Shown here: in pieces, positions 28,225 to 36,544 of the stretch
Layout: every line of letters starts with the position of its first letter
Numbering within the stretch: position 1 is the stretch's first letter
Assembly (NCBI RefSeq): GCF_029760895.1
Contig: NZ_CP121679.1
Coordinates: 806,001-870,000 of the forward strand
DNA: 64,000 nt
Source of the DNA: Ancylobacter sp. WKF20
GTDB taxonomy: Bacteria; Pseudomonadota; Alphaproteobacteria; Rhizobiales; Xanthobacteraceae
Direction of reading: 5' to 3'
Made by a program: the position numbers and the translations under genes
The notes under the pieces: model-generated
What the model was told of the DNA's origin: nothing
The model's input: the letters and a program-made list of their open reading frames with translations, nothing else
Databases searched by the model: none

Positions 28225-28989
28225 GTGGACCTGCCCGTCAACAGCTTCAAACGCGGCCTCAAGGCCGGCCGCCAGCAGATCGGCTTCTGGAACAGCATGG
28301 CGAGCCCGACCGCCACCGAGATCCTCGCCGGCTCCGGCTTCGACTGGCTGATCATTGACGGCGAGCACGCGCCGAACGACGTGCCCGGCGTGCTCGCGCA
28401 GCTTCACGCGATGATGGAGAACACCACGCACCCGATCGTGCGCATTCCCGTCAACGACCCGATCGTGTTCAAGCGCTTCCTCGACATCGGCACGCTCACC
28501 TTCCTCGTGCCGATGGTCGAGACGGTGGAGCAGGCGCAGGCGGCCGTCGCGGCGACGCGCTTTCCGCCCCACGGCATTCGCGGCTTTGCCGGGGCGGCCC
28601 GCGCCTCGCGCTATGGCCGCGTCGCCAACTACCACGCCCGCGCCCATGAGGAGATCTGCATCCTCGTGCAGATCGAGACCAAGCAGGCGCTCGACAATAT
28701 CGAGGCCATCGCGGCGGTGGACGGGATCGACGGCCTGTTCGTCGGGCCGGGCGACCTGTCCTCCGATCTCGGCTATCTCGGCGATCAGGGGAACCCGTAC
28801 ATCGTCGAGCTGATCGAGGGCGCGCTCCATCGCATCGTCGCCACCGGCAAGCCGGCTGGCATCCTCACCGGCGACGAGACGCTGGCGCGGCGCTACATGG
28901 CGGCGGGCAGCACCTTCACGGCGGTGGGCATCGACACCGGCACGCTGGCGCGCAGCACCGAAGCCATCGCGAAGAAGTTCAAGGCCTGA
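28225..28989 (+). CDS. HpcH/HpaI family aldolase, probably 5-dehydro-4-deoxyglucarate aldolase type
   Basis: This 254-residue class II aldolase starts at GTG 28225. It shows the family motifs WLIIDGEHAPNDV (about residues 44-56), GFAGAARASRYG (about 116-127), the metal-binding Glu in VQIETKQALDN (about 150-160) and LFVGPGDLSSDLG (about 170-182) with the metal Asp. GarL-type enzymes split 5-keto-4-deoxy-D-glucarate into pyruvate and tartronate semialdehyde. The downstream reductase uses exactly that second product, which supports the assignment. An HpcH or YfaU-type substrate is the main alternative. Confidence 0.85.
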   Translation: MDLPVNSFKRGLKAGRQQIGFWNSMASPTATEILAGSGFDWLIIDGEHAPNDVPGVLAQLHAMMENTTHPIVRIPVNDPIVFKRFLDIGTLTFLVPMVETVEQAQAAVAATRFPPHGIRGFAGAARASRYGRVANYHARAHEEICILVQIETKQALDNIEAIAAVDGIDGLFVGPGDLSSDLGYLGDQGNPYIVELIEGALHRIVATGKPAGILTGDETLARRYMAAGSTFTAVGIDTGTLARSTEAIAKKFKA

Positions 28990-29018
28990 GACCGGTTCAA
29001 CGAGCGAGGACATCTGAG

Positions 29019-29909
29019 ATGGCGAAGGTTGGATTTGTCGGTCTCGGCATCATGGGCGCGCCGATGGCGGGCCACCTGATCGATGCGGGCCATGAGCTGT
29101 ATCTCTACGACATCAAGCCGGTTCCGGCGGAGCTGACGGGCAAGGGCGGCGTCGCCGCCGCGACCGCCACGGAGGTCGCGAAGAACGCCGACATCATCAT
29201 CACCATGGTGCCGGACACCCCGCATGTCGCCGCCGCGCTGTTCGGCGAGAACGGCATCGCGGCGGGCCTGACGCCGGGCAAGATCGTGGTCGATATGAGC
29301 TCGATCGCGCCGGTCGAGACCAAGGAATTCGCCAGGAAGATCAACGAGCTCGGCTGCGACTATCTCGACGCGCCGGTCTCCGGCGGCGAGGTCGGCGCCA
29401 AGGCCGCCTCGCTCACCATCATGGTCGGCGGCCCCGAGCAGGCCTTCGAGACGGTGAAGCCGCTCTTCGAGAAGATGGGCAAGAACATCACCCTCGTCGG
29501 CGGCAATGGCGACGGCCAGACCACCAAGGTGGCGAACCAGATCATCGTCGCGCTGAACATTCTCGCCGTCGGCGAGGCGCTGCTCTTCGCCTCGAAGGCG
29601 GGCGCCGACCCGGCCAAGGTGCGCCAGGCGCTGATGGGCGGCTTCGCCAATTCGCGCATTCTGGAAGTGCATGGCGAGCGCATGATCAAGCGTACCTTCA
29701 ACCCGGGCTTCCGCATCGAGCTGCACCAGAAGGACCTGAACCTGGCGCTGAACGGCGCGCGGCAGATGCAGATGTCGCTGCCCTCGACGGCTCTGGCGCA
29801 GCAGCTGTTTAGCGCCTGCGCGGCCAATGGCGGCGCGGCGTGGGACCACTCGGCGCTGGTCAAGGCGCTCGAGCTGCTCGCCAACCACCAGGTCGCCCCC
29901 GACGCGTGA
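29019..29909 (+). CDS. tartronate-semialdehyde (2-hydroxy-3-oxopropionate) reductase
   Basis: This 296-residue beta-hydroxyacid dehydrogenase has the dinucleotide-binding start VGFVGLGIMGAPMAGHL, the substrate motif DAPVSGGEVGAKAASLTIMVGG (about residues 120-141, catalytic Ser/Gly) and the catalytic Lys in GQTTKVANQIIVALN (about 167-181). It should reduce tartronate semialdehyde to D-glycerate. It follows the aldolase by 29 bases and completes a tctCBA-aldolase-reductase catabolic unit. The matching dehydratase (glucarate or galactarate) is not in the window. Confidence 0.9.
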   Translation: MAKVGFVGLGIMGAPMAGHLIDAGHELYLYDIKPVPAELTGKGGVAAATATEVAKNADIIITMVPDTPHVAAALFGENGIAAGLTPGKIVVDMSSIAPVETKEFARKINELGCDYLDAPVSGGEVGAKAASLTIMVGGPEQAFETVKPLFEKMGKNITLVGGNGDGQTTKVANQIIVALNILAVGEALLFASKAGADPAKVRQALMGGFANSRILEVHGERMIKRTFNPGFRIELHQKDLNLALNGARQMQMSLPSTALAQQLFSACAANGGAAWDHSALVKALELLANHQVAPDA

Positions 29910-29951
29910 GTGGGCACCAAGGCCGGATCAACCCGCACCGGCCGATCCCAC
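29910..29951 (+). terminator. candidate hairpin at the end of the catabolic unit
   Basis: GTGGG with CCCAC forms the outer stem and GGCCGG with CCGGCC the inner stem (loop of 11 bases), directly after the reductase stop. There is no U tract. The rest of the 239-base gap to the GNAT gene shows nothing else I can support. Confidence 0.4.
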
Positions 29952-30148
29952 CCGCAGGGGGAGCCCCGCGCGGCAGCGGCGCGTGATCGCCGCTGCCAAT
30001 TTGCCAGCATATGGCCGACATCATCGTCTCAGACTCGGGACGGGGCCGCTCCTGTTGGCGATTTGCGGGCGCGCCGAGCCGGCGACCGCGACATTGTTCC
30101 CGCGTCGCGCTAGGACGTCGCGAATGGCTGGAAGGCGGGGAATCAGGA

Positions 30149-30676
30149 ATGACGGATCAGGTGACGCCGGCTGATCGCGCGACAGGAACAGGGAGCGACG
30201 CACCCGCGACCGCGCCCATTCTCGTCGAGCCCGCCACCCGCGCGGACCTGCCGGTCATCGTCTCCATCCTCGCCCGCGAGACGCTATTCGGCGTGCGCGA
30301 CAGCGCCGATCCGGCCGATTTCGCCGATTATGAGCAGGCCTTCGCCGAGATCGCCGCCGATCCACGCGCGACGCTCTATGTCGCCCGGCTGGGCGGGCGG
30401 GTGGTCGGCACCTTCCAGCTCATGATGATGCGGGCGCTGACCCGCCACGGCGCGCGCCTCGCCATCGCCGAGGCGGTGCAGGTCGATCCGGATCTGCGCG
30501 GGCAGGGCGTCGGAGCGGCGATGATGGAATTCGCCATCGCCGAGGCGAAACGGCGCGGGGCCTCTTCCTTGCAGCTCGTCTCCAACAAGAAGCGGCTCGA
30601 CGCGCACCGCTTCTATGAGCGGCTCGGTTTCGAAAAGCGGCTCGACGGCTTCAAGATCGACTTTACCGTCGGCTGA
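30149..30676 (+). CDS. GNAT family N-acetyltransferase
   Basis: This 175-residue acetyl-CoA dependent transferase has a 25-residue polar N-terminus before the domain. The GNAT core shows the acceptor-site strand FQLMMMRALTRHG, the motif A AEAVQVDPDLRGQGVGAAMMEFA (about residues 108-130, with the acetyl-CoA loop RGQGVG) and motif B with HRFYERLGFEKR near residue 153. The substrate is unknown. An open frame extends upstream to 30011, but only the part from ATG 30149 has a plausible start. It is a single gene flanked by convergent genes. Confidence 0.82.
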   Translation: MTDQVTPADRATGTGSDAPATAPILVEPATRADLPVIVSILARETLFGVRDSADPADFADYEQAFAEIAADPRATLYVARLGGRVVGTFQLMMMRALTRHGARLAIAEAVQVDPDLRGQGVGAAMMEFAIAEAKRRGASSLQLVSNKKRLDAHRFYERLGFEKRLDGFKIDFTVG

Positions 30677-30685
30677 CAGCCCTAC

Positions 30686-31402
30686 TCAGGGCAGGCAGCG
30701 CGCCATGAAGACGTGCCAGGCCTTGGCGCCGGAGAGATTGTGCCGGGCCTTGTAGGCCTGCCACTCGCCATTGCAGCGGTTCACCGCCGCGCGGTCGGCC
30801 TCGTCGCTGGGCTTTTGCAGGCCCTCGGGCGGTGGAGGGGCGAGCGTCGTCACCGTCGCCGGGGGCACCGTTGGCTTGGGCGCTGAGGACGCGTCTCCCG
30901 GCTTCACGCCCGTGGGCGCGTTCGTCGCATCCGCCTTTGCCGCGTCTCTGGCCGGCTCGGTCGGGCCGGTGCCGGCGAGGCATTGCTGGGCGAAGTCACG
31001 ATAGGTGAGATCGCCGGTCTGGTTCTTCGCCTTCAGCTCGTTCCAGAGGTCCGCGCATTGGCGGATGGTCGGGCGCGCGGCGGTGGCGGCCGGGCCGGTG
31101 GGCGTCGCCGGCTTGGCTGCCGGTGCCGCCGTGCCCGCGCTGCCGGCCTGCGCGGCGCCGGCCATGCAGGACTGGTAGAAGTCGCGATAGGTCGTCGCGC
31201 CCGTCTGGTTCGCCGCCTTCAGCGCATTCCAGCGATCGGCGCAGGCCTTGGCGGCCATCGGCGCGGGCGCGCTTGGGGCGGGTGAGCTAGCAGCAGGCGC
31301 GGGCGCCTGTGCGCGGGCGGGGAGCGGCGCTCCATGGAACAGCGCCGCGCCCACGAGCAGCGCGGCGAGGCCGGGCAAAGCGAGGTGATTCGCGAGCGGC
31401 AT
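30686..31402 (-). CDS. exported protein with three PsiF-like Cys-framed repeats
   Basis: This 238-residue protein has a signal peptide (LALPGLAALLVGAALFHGAPLPARA) and a Pro/Ala-rich mature part. Three units of about 28 residues each begin with Cys and end with FxxxCxA: CADRWNALKAANQTG...FYQSCMA, CADLWNELKAKNQTG...FAQQCLA and CNGEWQAYKARHNLSG...FMARCLP. The spacing recalls the PsiF repeat of periplasmic proteins, which I state as resemblance only. Pro/Ala linkers separate the units. The function is unknown. The next gene upstream on this strand encodes one more copy of the unit, so the two are likely related. Confidence 0.7.
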   Translation of the reverse strand: MPLANHLALPGLAALLVGAALFHGAPLPARAQAPAPAASSPAPSAPAPMAAKACADRWNALKAANQTGATTYRDFYQSCMAGAAQAGSAGTAAPAAKPATPTGPAATAARPTIRQCADLWNELKAKNQTGDLTYRDFAQQCLAGTGPTEPARDAAKADATNAPTGVKPGDASSAPKPTVPPATVTTLAPPPPEGLQKPSDEADRAAVNRCNGEWQAYKARHNLSGAKAWHVFMARCLP

Positions 31403-31601
31403 CCATCCTCCAGCAGCCGGCCTCCGCGCCGGTCCGCGCCTCCTAACGCGCGAGGTCGTGATTCGTCGCAGGCGCGACCTTCACCAGCGCGTGCGGTGCC
31501 GGCGTGACCAGCGGAATCATGGGCCGCGCGACGGGCCGGCGCCGGGGTTGCGCGTCGGCCCGCCTGCGATCCGGGAGCGGCTCAGGCGCCTTTCTGGCAG
31601 G

Positions 31602-31835
31602 TCACGCGCCCTTCTGGCACTTGGCGAGGAAGTCCTTCTGGTCGAGGCCGCCGAGTTTCCCGGCCTTCTCGCCGGTCTTCCATTCCTTCTGGCAGGCGGT
31701 CTTGGACGCGCTCGCGACTTTCTGATGCGTGGCGGTGGCGGGCGCGGCGGTCGGCGCCAGCGTGGCGGCGAAAGCGGAGGCCGAGGCGAGGCCGATGCCG
31801 GCGGCGACAAGCCCGGCGAGGAGACGATGGGTCAT
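31602..31835 (-). CDS. small exported single-repeat PsiF-like protein
   Basis: This 77-residue protein starts at ATG 31835 after GAGGGAAA. The signal peptide (about 23 residues, ending SAFA) is followed by a Thr/Ala linker and one Cys unit, CQKEWKTGEKAGKLGGLDQKDFLAKC. It matches the repeats of the neighbouring 238-residue protein and looks like a single-copy relative. The last 20 bases of the gene have an adjacent imperfect copy just after the stop, suggesting local duplication. Confidence 0.68.
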   Translation of the reverse strand: MTHRLLAGLVAAGIGLASASAFAATLAPTAAPATATHQKVASASKTACQKEWKTGEKAGKLGGLDQKDFLAKCQKGA

Positions 31836-31946
31836 GATGTTTCCCTCGTAAATCCCGTTCGCGATGCTGCGAACAAGGAAGATTTCAGCCGCGTCGCCCG
31901 GCATAAGTGCGGTGCAAAGACGATGAAATGTTGAAGATCATCACGA

Positions 31947-31978
31947 ATACATGACTCCCATTCCCATGGGGCATGTAT
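31947..31978. promoter_or_regulatory. imperfect inverted repeat upstream of the GST gene
   Basis: ATACATG (31947-31953) pairs with CATGTAT (31972-31978), and CCCAT (31957-31961) pairs with ATGGG (31966-31970), with an asymmetric bulge between. It lies in a 335-base gap between the single-repeat protein gene and the GST gene. The surrounding bases are locally AT-rich, so an operator or promoter is plausible. Nothing else is recognised in the gap. Confidence 0.35.
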
Positions 31979-32170
31979 ATTTCGTCGGATACTCGCCGAC
32001 ATCGGTCCCGGCGGCAGGCATTCTTGCTTGTGGGCAACGGCGCCACGGCTTTGCCACAGCTTCGCGGGCGCGCTTGCCAGCGTGCCCGGCACGTCCTAGT
32101 TCTGATGGTTAACGGCCGCCAGGGGGCGGACGCGAGAAACGTCCACGAGCGTTCCAAAAGGCGCAAGGCC

Positions 32171-32881
32171 ATGGCCCAGCTTCAGACCCAGCCGATCCAG
32201 CTTCATTACTGGCCGACCCCCAACGGGTGGAAGATCTCCATCATGCTGGAGGAATGCGGGCTGCCCTATGAGGTGCTGCCGGTGAACATCGGCAAGGGCG
32301 AGCAGTTCCGCCCGGATTTCCTTGCTTTGTCGCCCAACAACAAGATTCCCGCCATTCTCGACCCGCAAGGGCCGGACGGCGCGCCGATCTCGGTGTTCGA
32401 ATCCGGCGCCATCCTGCAATATCTCGGGCGCAAGACCGGGCTGTTCTACCCGGCCGACGAGCGCGCGCGCGTCGAGGTCGACCAGTGGCTGTTCTGGCAG
32501 ATGGCGGGCCTCGGGCCGATGGCCGGTCAGGCGCATCATTTCCGCATCTACGCGCCGGAAAAGATTCCCTACGCCATCGACCGCTACACCAATGAGGTGC
32601 ACCGGCTCTATGGCGTGATGAACAAGCGCCTCGCCGACCGCCCCTTCCTCGCCGGCGAATACTCCATCGCCGACATCGCCTGCGTGGGCTGGGCGAAGCT
32701 GTGGGAGCGGCAGGGGCAGGACATCAAGGAATTCCCGCATTTCGCCGCCTGGCTCGAGCGCGTGCTCGCCCGCCCGGCGGTGAAGCGCGGCCTGGCGGTC
32801 AATGCCGAGGATCGCGGCAAGATGGACCTCGCCACCGACAAGGACGCGCAGAAAGTGCTGTTCGGCCAGCGCGCGCGCTGA
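32171..32881 (+). CDS. glutathione S-transferase, Nu-class-like (YfcG/YghU type)
   Basis: This 236-residue protein has a thioredoxin-fold N-terminus with the motif YWPTPNGWKISIMLEECGLPY (about residues 14-34), then VNIGKGEQF, SPNNKIPAI and FESGAILQYLGRKTG, typical of YfcG-like enzymes. The C-terminal helical domain follows (SIADIACVGWAKLWER). Such enzymes have disulfide reductase or peroxidase activity with glutathione or glutathionylspermidine. It starts at ATG 32171, with GGCGCAAGG upstream. A 277-base gap to the tRNA gene downstream has no feature I can support. Confidence 0.88.
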   Translation: MAQLQTQPIQLHYWPTPNGWKISIMLEECGLPYEVLPVNIGKGEQFRPDFLALSPNNKIPAILDPQGPDGAPISVFESGAILQYLGRKTGLFYPADERARVEVDQWLFWQMAGLGPMAGQAHHFRIYAPEKIPYAIDRYTNEVHRLYGVMNKRLADRPFLAGEYSIADIACVGWAKLWERQGQDIKEFPHFAAWLERVLARPAVKRGLAVNAEDRGKMDLATDKDAQKVLFGQRAR

Positions 32882-33158
32882 CAGCTGCGGCGCAAGGGGC
32901 GGCAACACGGGCGCGCCGACGCGGGCGCGCTCCGCCTGCCGGACAGGCCGGCGCCGCCCCGCGGCCGCCGGCTTCGGCGGGGGTGTCATCCCTCGGTCGC
33001 GGTCTTTCGATATCTCCCGCGCCGGCTAGCTTGCGCCGGGCATGTGGACGGCGCGCCCTCATCGGATGCCAATCCCGCTAAGCCCTTGACCGCGAGGCGC
33101 CGGAAACCTAGACAGAGCCCCGCTGGCTGCCGAACCCGTCAAGGGCCACGCGCCGGCT

Positions 33159-33250
33159 GGAGACGTGGCCGAGAGGCTGAAGGCACTCGTTTGCTAAATG
33201 AGCAGGCCCCCAAAAGGGCCTCGAGGGTTCGAATCCCTCCGTCTCCGCCA
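33159..33250 (+). tRNA. tRNA-Ser (anticodon GCU)
   Basis: A seven-base acceptor stem GGAGACG/CGTCTCC, the anticodon stem-loop CTCGTTTGCTAAATGAG with GCT, a long variable arm (GCCCCCAAAAGGGC) and the T-arm GAGGGTTCGAATCCCTC can all be drawn. An encoded CCA closes it at 33250. The tRNA 3' half is antisense to the C-terminus of a serine recombinase, which marks it as an integration site. Confidence 0.95.
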
Positions 33251-34840
33251 TTTCAGTCCCTGAGTGGGCACTGTGTTTACGCCATTAGTCGATACCAGCG
33301 TCTGAAGCAGCCGGGATTTCGATCCCATGATCCGCACTTCACCTTCGGCAACTTCGACGCGCTGGGCGAGTGCGCGGAGATGGTCACGGCGATAGCCGCC
33401 GCCCTCTAGGCGGATACGCTGACGCGCAGCTTCGGCGAATTTGCTCAACATCTCCGGCGTGATGGCCTTGCTCCCGGCGTTCTGGAGCATGGCCTGGGCG
33501 CGGTCGGCATCAGCCTTAGCCTGATCGCGGATGGCTTTCAGGCCGACGATGCGGTCCTTTAGCGCTGGGTCGTCCAGATCGGCGACGCCGGCCTCTATGG
33601 CGTCATAAAGCCGCCTGAGGCGGGCTTCCGATTCGGCTGCACGCCTGTTCAGCTCGGCGATATGCTCGCGCTGGCGCTCAGATCGCTCCTCCCGCCGGTC
33701 GAGCACTGTGGCTAGAATCGTTTCCAGCCGCTCCGGCTGGAGCAGGCGTTCCTCCAGATGACTGGCGACAAGATCGTCCAGCTTTTCCATCGGCACGGCC
33801 ATGCCGGTGCAGGCGGTCGGCCCCTGCCGCGCCTTCATGGAGCAGGCGTAGTAACGGTAGCGTCCACCCTTGCCGGTGCGGATGGTCATGGCCCCGCCGC
33901 ACTTGGCGCAATGGATCAGGCCGGTGAGCATGGTCGGGCCGCTGATCACGGCGGATGGCGTCACCTTGGGATGTCGCGCCTTGAGGAGCGCCTGCACGGT
34001 ATCGAACGTGTCCCGACTGATGATCGGCGGCACGGGCACGACAACGATCTCGCTGACCGGCTTCAGTTCCTTGGTCTTGGACCGCTTGTTGAACTCATGT
34101 TCGCCCATATAGGTGCGGCGGGTCAGGATGCGTTGAACCTGTCCGATGCCCCAACGCCCGCCGTCGCGCGTGAAGATGCGGCGTTTGTTCAGATAGGAGA
34201 CGATGTTCTTGACGCCCATCTGGCCGGTGGTGCCGTCGCCTTCAAGGGCGAGCCGATAGATCAGCCGCACGGTCTCGGCGTGGAGCGGGTCGATCTCCAG
34301 CTTCTTCTTGGTCTTAGCCCCGCGCTGCTCGGCCGCGACGATGAGATAGCCGATCGGCGGCAGGGCACCGTTCCAGAAGCCTTGCCGGGCATTTTCCTTC
34401 AGGGCCCGCATCACATGCTTGGCGTTCTCCTTCGACTGATACTCGTCGAACAGCGCCATGATCTGGCGCATCATGACGTGCATGGGGTCGTCGCCCATCT
34501 CCTGGGTGATGGAGACGAGCTTCACGCCGTTCTTCGCCAGCTTGCGGACGTAGAATTCCAGCTCGAAATGATCGCGGAAGAAGCGGCTGAACGAGTGGAC
34601 GATCACCACGTCGAAGGGCGCGGGTTTTGACGTGCCCGCTTCGATCATCCGCTGGAACTCGGGGCGGCGGTCATTGGTGGCCGATGCGCCCGGCTCCACA
34701 TAGGTCTCGATCAGTCGGTAGCCCCGCGCGGCGCACCAGGCTTCCCCCTGGCGTCTCTGGTCGGGAATTGAGACATCGTGCTCGGCCTGGCGCACCGTCG
34801 AGACGCGCAGATAGAGGGCGGCGCGCAAAGGTGCGGTCAT
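33194..34840 (-). CDS. large serine recombinase reading antisense into tRNA-Ser
   Basis: This 548-residue protein integrates or excises a mobile element by serine-linked strand exchange. The N-terminal resolvase domain shows ALYLRVSTVRQ with the catalytic Ser near residue 14, then IVHSFSRFFRD near 100. A recombinase domain (about 180-300) and a zinc ribbon follow (CAKCGGAMTIRTG...YYACSM), then a coiled coil (about 400-475). The last ~20 codons (ending RRRRDSNPRGPFGGLLI) are the complement of the tRNA. That implies the 3' end was fused to its attachment site on integration. It is the driver of the island that follows. A small ORF lies just upstream. Confidence 0.92.
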   Translation of the reverse strand: MTAPLRAALYLRVSTVRQAEHDVSIPDQRRQGEAWCAARGYRLIETYVEPGASATNDRRPEFQRMIEAGTSKPAPFDVVIVHSFSRFFRDHFELEFYVRKLAKNGVKLVSITQEMGDDPMHVMMRQIMALFDEYQSKENAKHVMRALKENARQGFWNGALPPIGYLIVAAEQRGAKTKKKLEIDPLHAETVRLIYRLALEGDGTTGQMGVKNIVSYLNKRRIFTRDGGRWGIGQVQRILTRRTYMGEHEFNKRSKTKELKPVSEIVVVPVPPIISRDTFDTVQALLKARHPKVTPSAVISGPTMLTGLIHCAKCGGAMTIRTGKGGRYRYYACSMKARQGPTACTGMAVPMEKLDDLVASHLEERLLQPERLETILATVLDRREERSERQREHIAELNRRAAESEARLRRLYDAIEAGVADLDDPALKDRIVGLKAIRDQAKADADRAQAMLQNAGSKAITPEMLSKFAEAARQRIRLEGGGYRRDHLRALAQRVEVAEGEVRIMGSKSRLLQTLVSTNGVNTVPTQGLKWRRRRDSNPRGPFGGLLI

Positions 34841-34861
34841 GACTGGTATCTCCCGAGAGGA

Positions 34862-35086
34862 TCAGGTGTCCGGGCCGAGCAGATCATCGAACAGGTCGCC
34901 GAACCAGCGCTCGAAAACGTCGATCTCGGCCTCTGTGACCGGCACAGCTTCGGGCCAGTCATCGGTGACGATCCAGGTTGCGGGATTGTGCTTCGGAGGT
35001 CGGCCCGCAAACGGCCACGGATAGCCCAGCAGGGCCTCAAGCTCGGCGGATGCGCCGGAAGGGGGATGTCGTCGCGTTCTCGCCAT
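34862..35086 (-). CDS. small ORF preceding the serine recombinase
   Basis: This 74-residue acidic protein starts at ATG 35086. It is 21 bases upstream of the recombinase on the same strand. It contains ELEALLGYPWPFAGRPPKHN and a C-terminal acidic AEIDVFERWFGDLFDDLLG. I do not recognise the family. The tight spacing suggests co-transcription with the recombinase, possibly as an accessory factor; that is inference. An open frame runs further right but overlaps non-coding DNA. Confidence 0.55.
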   Translation of the reverse strand: MARTRRHPPSGASAELEALLGYPWPFAGRPPKHNPATWIVTDDWPEAVPVTEAEIDVFERWFGDLFDDLLGPDT

Positions 35087-35195
35087 GACGCCAGCTTCGC
35101 CCGGGACCGCGCTCGGACGAAGGGCCGATATCCACGCCACAGCCCACCGTTTCGCCCCGCGTCGCATAACGCTCGAACAGCGGGGACGCCGCACA

Positions 35196-35378
35196 TCATG
35201 GCTCACTCCCTTTCCGGCTTGCCCGTGGCGACGCGGCCAACCCGAGGAAGACGATCATCGCCTGATTGAGCCGGACCATGTCCTCGTCGTCCAGGCGACC
35301 GACCTGCTGCCCGAACTTCGCCTTCCGAACCGTCGTGATCTTGTCGACCATCAGGCGGCAGACCGCGCGCAGGCCATT
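35196..35378 (-). pseudogene. C-terminal stub of a MazF/PemK-type toxin
   Basis: About 60 codons remain, read leftward from the IS end: NGLRAVCRLMVDKITTVRKAKFGQ..., then GRLDDEDMVRLNQAMIVFLGLA. The PemK/MazF family ends with just this kind of MVDK and RLDDxxMxxxNxAL...LG pattern. The N-terminal half with the active-site residues is missing at the IS boundary (35379). No antitoxin gene is visible. The stub is too short to be a working toxin. Confidence 0.75.
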
Positions 35379-35396
35379 TGAACCGCCCCGCGTTTT

Positions 35397-36272
35397 CTAG
35401 ACGCCCTCGGCTTTGGCTTTGTACTGCCGTTCGAACTCGATGGGCGACAGCATCCCATTCCGTGCGTGCTTGCGGGTGGGGTTGTAGAACATCTCGATGT
35501 AATCGAACACGTCCCCGCGTGCCTCGTCGCGCGTGCGGTAGACCTTGCGGCGGATACGCTCGCGCTTGAGCAGGTTGAAAAAGCTCTCGGCGACGGCGTT
35601 GTCATGGCAGTTGCCGCGACGGCTCATCGACGGCTGCAGATCGTGGTGTTTCAGGAACGAAGCCCACTCCATGCTGGTGAACTGGCTTCCCTGGTCCGAA
35701 TGCACCAACACACGCTCCTTCGGCTTACGTCGCCAGACGGCAGCCAGCAGCGCCTGAAGCACGACGTTGGTCGTCTGCCGGGCCTGCATGGACCAGCCGA
35801 CGACGCGGCGGGAGAAAAGATCGATCACGACCGCCAGATAGGCGAAGCCCTCATGGGTGCGGATATAGGTGATGTCGGTCACCCAGGCCTTGTCAGGCGC
35901 CTCCACGTCGAACCGGCGATCGAGCGTGTTGTCGACGGCCAGGGACGGCTTGCCGGCATAGTGGCCGGGGCGGCGCTTGTAGCCGATCTGCGCCCGGATG
36001 CCGGCAAGTCGCGTCAGCCGCGCAACCCGGTTTGGGCAGCAGCTCTCGCCCATGTCCGCCAGATCGTCGTGAAGCTTACGATAGCCATAGACCTTGCCGC
36101 TCTCGCTCCATGCCGCGCGGATCAGCTCGATCTGTCGTTGGTCCTCCCGAGCGCGCCTGCTCAGCGGATCCTTCAGCCAGGCGTAAAAGCCGCTGGGCTG
36201 GACACGCAGGCACCGACACATGGCGCGGATCGAAAACTGCAGGCGATGCGCGGCGATGAACGCGTACTTCAC
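35397..36272 (-). CDS. IS3-family transposase OrfB (DDE integrase)
   Basis: This 291-residue transposase catalytic part has an N-terminal HTH_21-like segment and an rve integrase core. The DDE triad is visible in WVTDITYIRT (about residue 135), VLVHSDQGSQFTS (about 198) and NAVAESFFNLLKRE (about 233). It begins at a GTG that overlaps the OrfA stop (AAGTGA). It is probably made as an OrfAB fusion by -1 frameshifting, as in other IS3 elements. It looks intact. Confidence 0.92.
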   Translation of the reverse strand: MKYAFIAAHRLQFSIRAMCRCLRVQPSGFYAWLKDPLSRRAREDQRQIELIRAAWSESGKVYGYRKLHDDLADMGESCCPNRVARLTRLAGIRAQIGYKRRPGHYAGKPSLAVDNTLDRRFDVEAPDKAWVTDITYIRTHEGFAYLAVVIDLFSRRVVGWSMQARQTTNVVLQALLAAVWRRKPKERVLVHSDQGSQFTSMEWASFLKHHDLQPSMSRRGNCHDNAVAESFFNLLKRERIRRKVYRTRDEARGDVFDYIEMFYNPTRKHARNGMLSPIEFERQYKAKAEGV

Positions 36273-36544
36273 TTTGCATCCTTGGCGAAGTACGCGGCCG
36301 CTTTTTTTAGGATGTCGCGCTCCTCCGTCACGCGCTGCAACTCGCGCTTCAGCCGGCGGACCTCGGCAGCCTGATCGTCATCGCGGGCCACGGCGGCAGG
36401 CTTGCCGTACCGTTTCCTCCACTCGTAGAGCGAGTACTTGCTGATCCCTAGCCGCGCCGCCACCTCCGCAACCGGATAGCCCCGCTCGGTGATCTGAAGG
36501 ACCGCGTCGCGTTTGAAGTCCTCGGTGAAGTTCGCTTTGCCCAT
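36269..36544 (-). CDS. IS3-family transposase OrfA
   Basis: This 91-residue DNA-binding part has a helix-turn-helix ([20 protein letters not shown] then [16 protein letters not shown]) and a leucine-zipper-like end ([24 protein letters not shown]). The length is usual for IS3 OrfA. It overlaps OrfB by four bases. Confidence 0.92.
   Translation of the reverse strand: MGKANFTEDFKRDAVLQITERGYPVAEVAARLGISKYSLYEWRKRYGKPAAVARDDDQAAEVRRLKRELQRVTEERDILKKAAAYFAKDAK

Noticed and set aside
35196..35378. A functional toxin-antitoxin system
   Set aside because: Only the toxin C-terminus remains, with no catalytic part and no antitoxin gene.
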